Positions 60,717-64,000 of a stretch of 64,000 nucleotides of DNA are shown here, piece by piece. The notes under the pieces are model-generated. The model was given only the letters and a program-made list of their open reading frames with translations, did not search any database and was not told the DNA's origin. The stretch is from CAYVHU01 sp964451415. GTDB lineage: Bacteria; Pseudomonadota; Alphaproteobacteria; Rhodospirillales; Magnetovibrionaceae. Position 1 is the first letter of the stretch; each line of letters begins with the position of its first letter. The position numbers and the translations under genes were made by a program. The stretch lies in NCBI GenBank assembly GCA_964451415.1, contig CAYVHU010000012.1:1-64000 (forward strand), in the 5' to 3' direction.

Positions 60717-61373
60717 ATGCGTGAGCATGGACCTTATCCGCGCGGCTGGAATTGGGGAGCGTTCTGGCTCAACTGGGTGTGGGGACTGGGCAACGACACC
60801 CCGGTTGCGTTGTTGACACTTGTTCCGGGGCTGAATTTTATTATGCCGTTCATCCTTGGTGCGAAGGGAAATGAATGGGCGTGGCGTAACGGGGACTGGC
60901 GCGATGTCGAACATTTCAAACGCGTACAGCGCATTTGGGCGTGGGTGGGTGGGGGCTTGACGCTGGGGTCTTTGGTGGTTTTTATTTTGTTCGCATGGTT
61001 GATGCATGCTGCCCTCGTCTCAAACGGCGCCTACCAAACAGCCGTGAGCAAAATACGTTACAGCCCTGAACTGGAACAAAGTTTGGGGCTGCCGGTAGAG
61101 CCGTTCACTTGGGGGGGGAAATTTATCTTAAATATTGCCGATACAACGATGCAGATGTTCGCCGTTCAGGGATCGAAGGGTAATGGGGTGGCATTGGTCG
61201 TTGGGGAGCAAGTGCAAGGCGTGTGGGGATTGGATTTTCTGGTGATTATCACGCAAGGTGGTGAAAACATCGTCCTCATCATCCCGGATGAAGGTGTATC
61301 GGGGAAAACCGCAGCACGGGGGTCTGGGTGTTCTGGGTCATTGCGCGTTTGTTCCCTGCGTTTTTTCCTCTAA
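60717..61373 (+). CDS. Membrane protein with DUF2628-like head and Coa1-like tail
   Basis: 218 residues. The first 75 residues (WNWGAFWLNWVWGLGNDTP, then GAKGNEWAWRNGDWRDVEHFKRVQR) are typical of DUF2628-type membrane proteins. A second membrane helix lies at about 80-100, and a Coa1-like segment at about 145-195 (GSKGNGVALVVGEQVQGVWGLDFL). The last 25 residues (Ser/Gly/Arg, ending SLRFFL) are unlike the domain and overlap the rsmA 3' end by 36 bases, which suggests a lost original stop or frameshift. It follows the DUF805 gene by 3 bases. Confidence 0.65.
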   Translation: MREHGPYPRGWNWGAFWLNWVWGLGNDTPVALLTLVPGLNFIMPFILGAKGNEWAWRNGDWRDVEHFKRVQRIWAWVGGGLTLGSLVVFILFAWLMHAALVSNGAYQTAVSKIRYSPELEQSLGLPVEPFTWGGKFILNIADTTMQMFAVQGSKGNGVALVVGEQVQGVWGLDFLVIITQGGENIVLIIPDEGVSGKTAARGSGCSGSLRVCSLRFFL

Positions 61374-62189
61374 CTGGCGGGCCAGTTTGGTGAAGTCCTC
61401 GACGGAAAGTTCCTCCGCGCGTGCGGTTTCGGCAATGCCGGCGTCCTGGGGCTTGATGGCGAGGCTTTTCAGGCTTTGTCGTAGCATCTTGCGTCGTTGA
61501 CCGAAGGCCTGCGCGGTGACGCGCTCCATCGCCTCCCACGATACCGGACCTGCGGGGGTGCGGTGCGGCGTCAGGCTCACCACCGAAGACATGACCTTGG
61601 GTGCGGGGGTGAAAGCGCGCGCATCAATGTTGAATTCCAGACGGACCTGGCACTGCCACTGGCTCATTACCGATAGCCGTCCGTAAGCCTTGGTGCGCGG
61701 GTGCGCGATGAGGCGCTCGGCCACTTCCCTTTGAAACATCAAGGTGAGGCCGGTGTAGGCGTGCGCATTTTTTAGCCAGCCGATCAGCAAAGGCGTGGCG
61801 ATGTTGTAGGGCAGGTTCGACATGATGCGCCGCGGTTTTGGGGCCATCGCCGCAAAATCCTGTTTCAGGGCGTCACCGTCGATGATCGTCAGGCGGTCCG
61901 GATACGCAGGCACAAGGTAGGTGTTCAGGGCGTCGATGCAGCGTTTGTCACGCTCCACCGCCACCACGTGCTTTGCGCCCGCCGCCAAAATGGCGCGGGT
62001 CAGGCCGCCCGGACCGGGACCGACCTCAATCACGGTCGTCTTGCTGAGATCGCCTGCCGTGCGTGCGATGCGCCCGGTCAGGTTCAGATCCAGAAGGAAG
62101 TTCTGTCCGAGACTTTTTTTAGCCGCCAGATCATACGTTGCGATGATTTCGCGCAACGGCGGCAGAGCGTCATCGGGCACGCCGTTCAT
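61338..62189 (-). CDS. rsmA: 16S rRNA (A1518/A1519-N6) dimethyltransferase
   Basis: 283 residues, KsgA/RsmA. The SAM motif EVGPGPGGLTRAIL, the FLLD start region (KKSLGQNFLLD) and the catalytic NLPY motif (MSNLPYNIATPLLIGWL) are intact. It dimethylates two adjacent adenines in helix 45 during late 30S assembly. It overlaps pdxA by 4 bases. Confidence 0.96.
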   Translation of the reverse strand: MNGVPDDALPPLREIIATYDLAAKKSLGQNFLLDLNLTGRIARTAGDLSKTTVIEVGPGPGGLTRAILAAGAKHVVAVERDKRCIDALNTYLVPAYPDRLTIIDGDALKQDFAAMAPKPRRIMSNLPYNIATPLLIGWLKNAHAYTGLTLMFQREVAERLIAHPRTKAYGRLSVMSQWQCQVRLEFNIDARAFTPAPKVMSSVVSLTPHRTPAGPVSWEAMERVTAQAFGQRRKMLRQSLKSLAIKPQDAGIAETARAEELSVEDFTKLARQLEEKTQGTNAQ

Positions 62190-63223
62190 GGGGCTTTCCG
62201 GCGCGTTGCAGCCATTTTATCCGCCATGCGAAGGGCGGCCATCAGGCTGCGTTCAGATGCTTTGCCCGTTCCTGCAATATCGAACGCGGTGCCGTGATCG
62301 GGGGAAGTGCGCACGAACGGCAGACCTAAAGTCGCATTCACGCCGCGTTCCATGTCCAGAGTTTTCAGCGGGATCAAGCCCTGATCGTGATACATGCACA
62401 CCGCCGCGTCGTAGCTTTGGCGGGCCGCAGCGCTGAACATGGTATCCGGGGCCACGGGGCCCTTAACGTCGATGCCTTCGCCACGCAGGATTTCGACGGC
62501 GGGGGCGATGATGTCGATTTCCTCGCGGCCCATGGTGCCGCCTTCGCCCGCATGGGGGTTCAGCCCCGCCACCGCAAGAACGGGGTTGGCGATGGCAAAG
62601 TCGCGTTTGAGCGCCGTATGGGCAATGCGTGCCACCTCGCAAATGCTGTTGGTGCTCAGGGATCTGACGGCATTCAGAATCGAGACGTGCACCGTGACCA
62701 GAACCACGCGCAAAGCCGGACATGCCAGCATCATCACCGGCTTGATATTCGGCCCCGCAAGATGGGCGAGATATTCCGTGTGACCGGGAAATTGAAATCC
62801 GGCCGCATACAGAACCTCTTTGGAAATGGGATTGGTGACCACCGCCGCCGCCGCGCCCGACTGGGCAAACGCGACCGCGCGTTCGATGGCGTCGATCACT
62901 GCGGAGGCGTTGGCGCGGTCCGCCTGGCCGGGCACCGCGCGAACCGGGTGCGGAATATGTAAGACGGGCAAGGCGCGGTCAAAGATTTCCATGGCCCTTG
63001 CGGGTTCTGTGATCATTTCGATCGGGACGCGCACGCCCAACCGGTTGGCAAGAGCGTCAAGATGATCCGCATCGTCAAGGACAAGGAAAGGGGACGGCCC
63101 TCCATCGTCATGACGACACATCCAGGCCTTCAGGGTAATTTCACCGCCGATGCCGGCAGGATCGCCGGAGGTCAGCGCAATGGGGCGGTTCGCAGGGAGT
63201 GCGGCGGTGGAAGGTCGGCTCAT
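62186..63223 (-). CDS. pdxA: 4-hydroxythreonine-4-phosphate dehydrogenase
   Basis: 345 residues from the ATG at 63223 (MSRPSTAALPANRPIALTSGDPAGIGGE); a longer frame begins inside surA. GDPAGIGGE, the metal-binding histidines in FPGHTEYLAHL and MYHDQGLIPLKTL, and GLPFVRTSPDHGTAFDIAGTG are PdxA signatures. It works in DXP-dependent pyridoxal phosphate synthesis. The surA-pdxA-rsmA order is conserved across proteobacteria. Confidence 0.95.
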   Translation of the reverse strand: MSRPSTAALPANRPIALTSGDPAGIGGEITLKAWMCRHDDGGPSPFLVLDDADHLDALANRLGVRVPIEMITEPARAMEIFDRALPVLHIPHPVRAVPGQADRANASAVIDAIERAVAFAQSGAAAAVVTNPISKEVLYAAGFQFPGHTEYLAHLAGPNIKPVMMLACPALRVVLVTVHVSILNAVRSLSTNSICEVARIAHTALKRDFAIANPVLAVAGLNPHAGEGGTMGREEIDIIAPAVEILRGEGIDVKGPVAPDTMFSAAARQSYDAAVCMYHDQGLIPLKTLDMERGVNATLGLPFVRTSPDHGTAFDIAGTGKASERSLMAALRMADKMAATRRKAP

Positions 63224-64000
63224 AAACGAATATCTACGAACGCATCGCGGCGTAAATCGCGGAGATGGCGTTGCGCCGCGATATCCAAGCGTTCGCCCAG
63301 CAGACGGTTTTTGATGGATTTGCGAATGCTGTTCATATCGACTTTTTTGTCCTGACGGTGGCAAACCATCATCACCGCCACACCGCCGCCGGTAGGGATC
63401 GGGCGGCTGATTTGGCCGGTTTTCAGGGAGGCGAGCACGGTGCGCATGGCTTCGGGCATGGCGGAGAGGCTGATTTCGCCCATCGGTCCAGATAGCGGGG
63501 ATTTTGTTTTCGGTGCCAGAGCCTCGAACTGGGCACAGGAACGCACGTTGCGCGTCATTGCGGTGAGCTTGGCCGCTAGCGCGTTCATGATTTCCGGGGT
63601 TTTCGCTTGCGTGGTGCGCATATGCAACTGGCTGAGTTTCAGTAACGCATCGCTTTTCGGCAGGCCCGGGCTTTTGCGTTCGTCGCGCACAAAGATAAGA
63701 TAATATCCGCCCAGAGCGCGTACCGGCATGGAGACGCTACCCGGACGTAAACGCAAGACAGCTTTTCTCAAAGCATCGTCCAGATGCGATACCTGTATCC
63801 AGCCAAGGTCGCCACCGATGGCGGCCGATGATGCGCGCGAGAAATTTCGCGCCAGCGCCTGGAACGCAGTGCCGGCCTTCAGTTGCTGTAAAAGGCGCAT
63901 GGCCAGGCTTCGGACGTTAGCGTTCTGTTCCTGTTTCTCCACGGGCAGATAGATTTCCGCCAGCAGGTATTCGGGTTTGCCGGCGTTGCTTTGAATGCGT
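63220..64000 (-). CDS. surA: Periplasmic peptidyl-prolyl isomerase SurA, C-terminal part
   Basis: 260 codons visible; the 5' part is beyond the window edge. Two parvulin-type domains can be traced. The first is nearly complete (LAEIYLPVEKQ, then LGWIQVSHLDDALRKAVLRL and GGYYLIFVRDER), and the second runs LSQLHMRT, GPMGEISLSAMPEAMRTVLASL to VAVMMVCHRQDKK. SurA escorts outer-membrane porins. Its stop overlaps the pdxA start (ATGA). Confidence 0.9.
   Translation of the reverse strand, partial: RIQSNAGKPEYLLAEIYLPVEKQEQNANVRSLAMRLLQQLKAGTAFQALARNFSRASSAAIGGDLGWIQVSHLDDALRKAVLRLRPGSVSMPVRALGGYYLIFVRDERKSPGLPKSDALLKLSQLHMRTTQAKTPEIMNALAAKLTAMTRNVRSCAQFEALAPKTKSPLSGPMGEISLSAMPEAMRTVLASLKTGQISRPIPTGGGVAVMMVCHRQDKKVDMNSIRKSIKNRLLGERLDIAAQRHLRDLRRDAFVDIRL

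Noticed and set aside
1..64000. CRISPR arrays, insertion sequences, prophage, integron or rRNA genes
   Set aside because: No regularly spaced direct repeats, transposase or integrase motifs, terminal inverted repeats with target duplications, or rRNA signatures were seen.

Overview
The window is chromosomal DNA from a bacterium that looks like a marine or aquatic alphaproteobacterium (Rhodospirillales-like). The evidence is the order of the ribosomal supercluster with secY followed by adk and no rpmJ, an ATP12-type F1 chaperone, a YciB septation protein, the surA-pdxA-rsmA operon, TAXI-type TRAP transport and SoeABC. By eye the base composition is moderately GC-rich. I cannot name the species from this sequence alone. 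No insertion sequence, phage gene, integrase or CRISPR array is visible.

Layout. 0-14.1 kb: the end of tuf, then one uninterrupted S10-spc-alpha ribosomal supercluster (rpsJ to rplQ, with secY, adk and rpoA), closed by a clear intrinsic terminator. 14.2-20.0 kb: a periplasmic Deg-type protease, rarA, a CrcB fluoride channel, an RluC/D-type pseudouridine synthase and an OmpR-type two-component pair. 20.0-26.6 kb: a small exported orphan protein downstream of a tandem repeat that looks like a response-regulator site, a hairpin-rich spacer, a HAD phosphatase, an AsmA-like protein, ATP12, YciB, two tandem acylphosphatase-like genes and lipB. 26.7-36.2 kb: tRNA-Leu(GAG), mgtE, a cold-shock gene with a long leader, a nucleotide-sugar dehydrogenase, rsmI, an RNA m5C methyltransferase, a DUF4336 protein, a small membrane protein, an exported phosphodiester-glycosidase-domain protein and an archaeal/eukaryotic-type proline-tRNA ligase.

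36.7-56.1 kb is the accessory centre of the window. It holds a FadR-type regulator, a ttrBCA-like molybdoenzyme operon with its TorD-like chaperone (tetrathionate reductase family), an RpiR regulator, a class III aminotransferase, a beta-keto acid cleavage enzyme (BKACE), a TAXI-TRAP transporter with a universal stress protein, and, convergent to it, soeCBA for a cytoplasmic sulfite-oxidising molybdoenzyme. I infer an uptake and transaminase/Claisen-cleavage pathway for an amino acid or amino-sulfonate, next to two quinone-linked sulfur-oxyanion enzymes. The substrate is not determined by the sequence. 56.2-64 kb: a pabB-pabC fusion and recQ, two small membrane proteins, and the rsmA-pdxA-surA operon, with surA cut by the window edge.

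Genes tied together by overlaps of 1-8 bases include rplD/rplW, rplN/rplX, crcB/rluC-like, the two-component pair, both acylphosphatases, rsmI/methyltransferase, ttrB/ttrC, ttrA/torD, rpiR/aminotransferase/BKACE, TRAP permease/usp, recQ/pabBC and surA/pdxA/rsmA. Where an upstream in-frame start lacked a ribosome-binding site I moved to the better start and say so in the entry.
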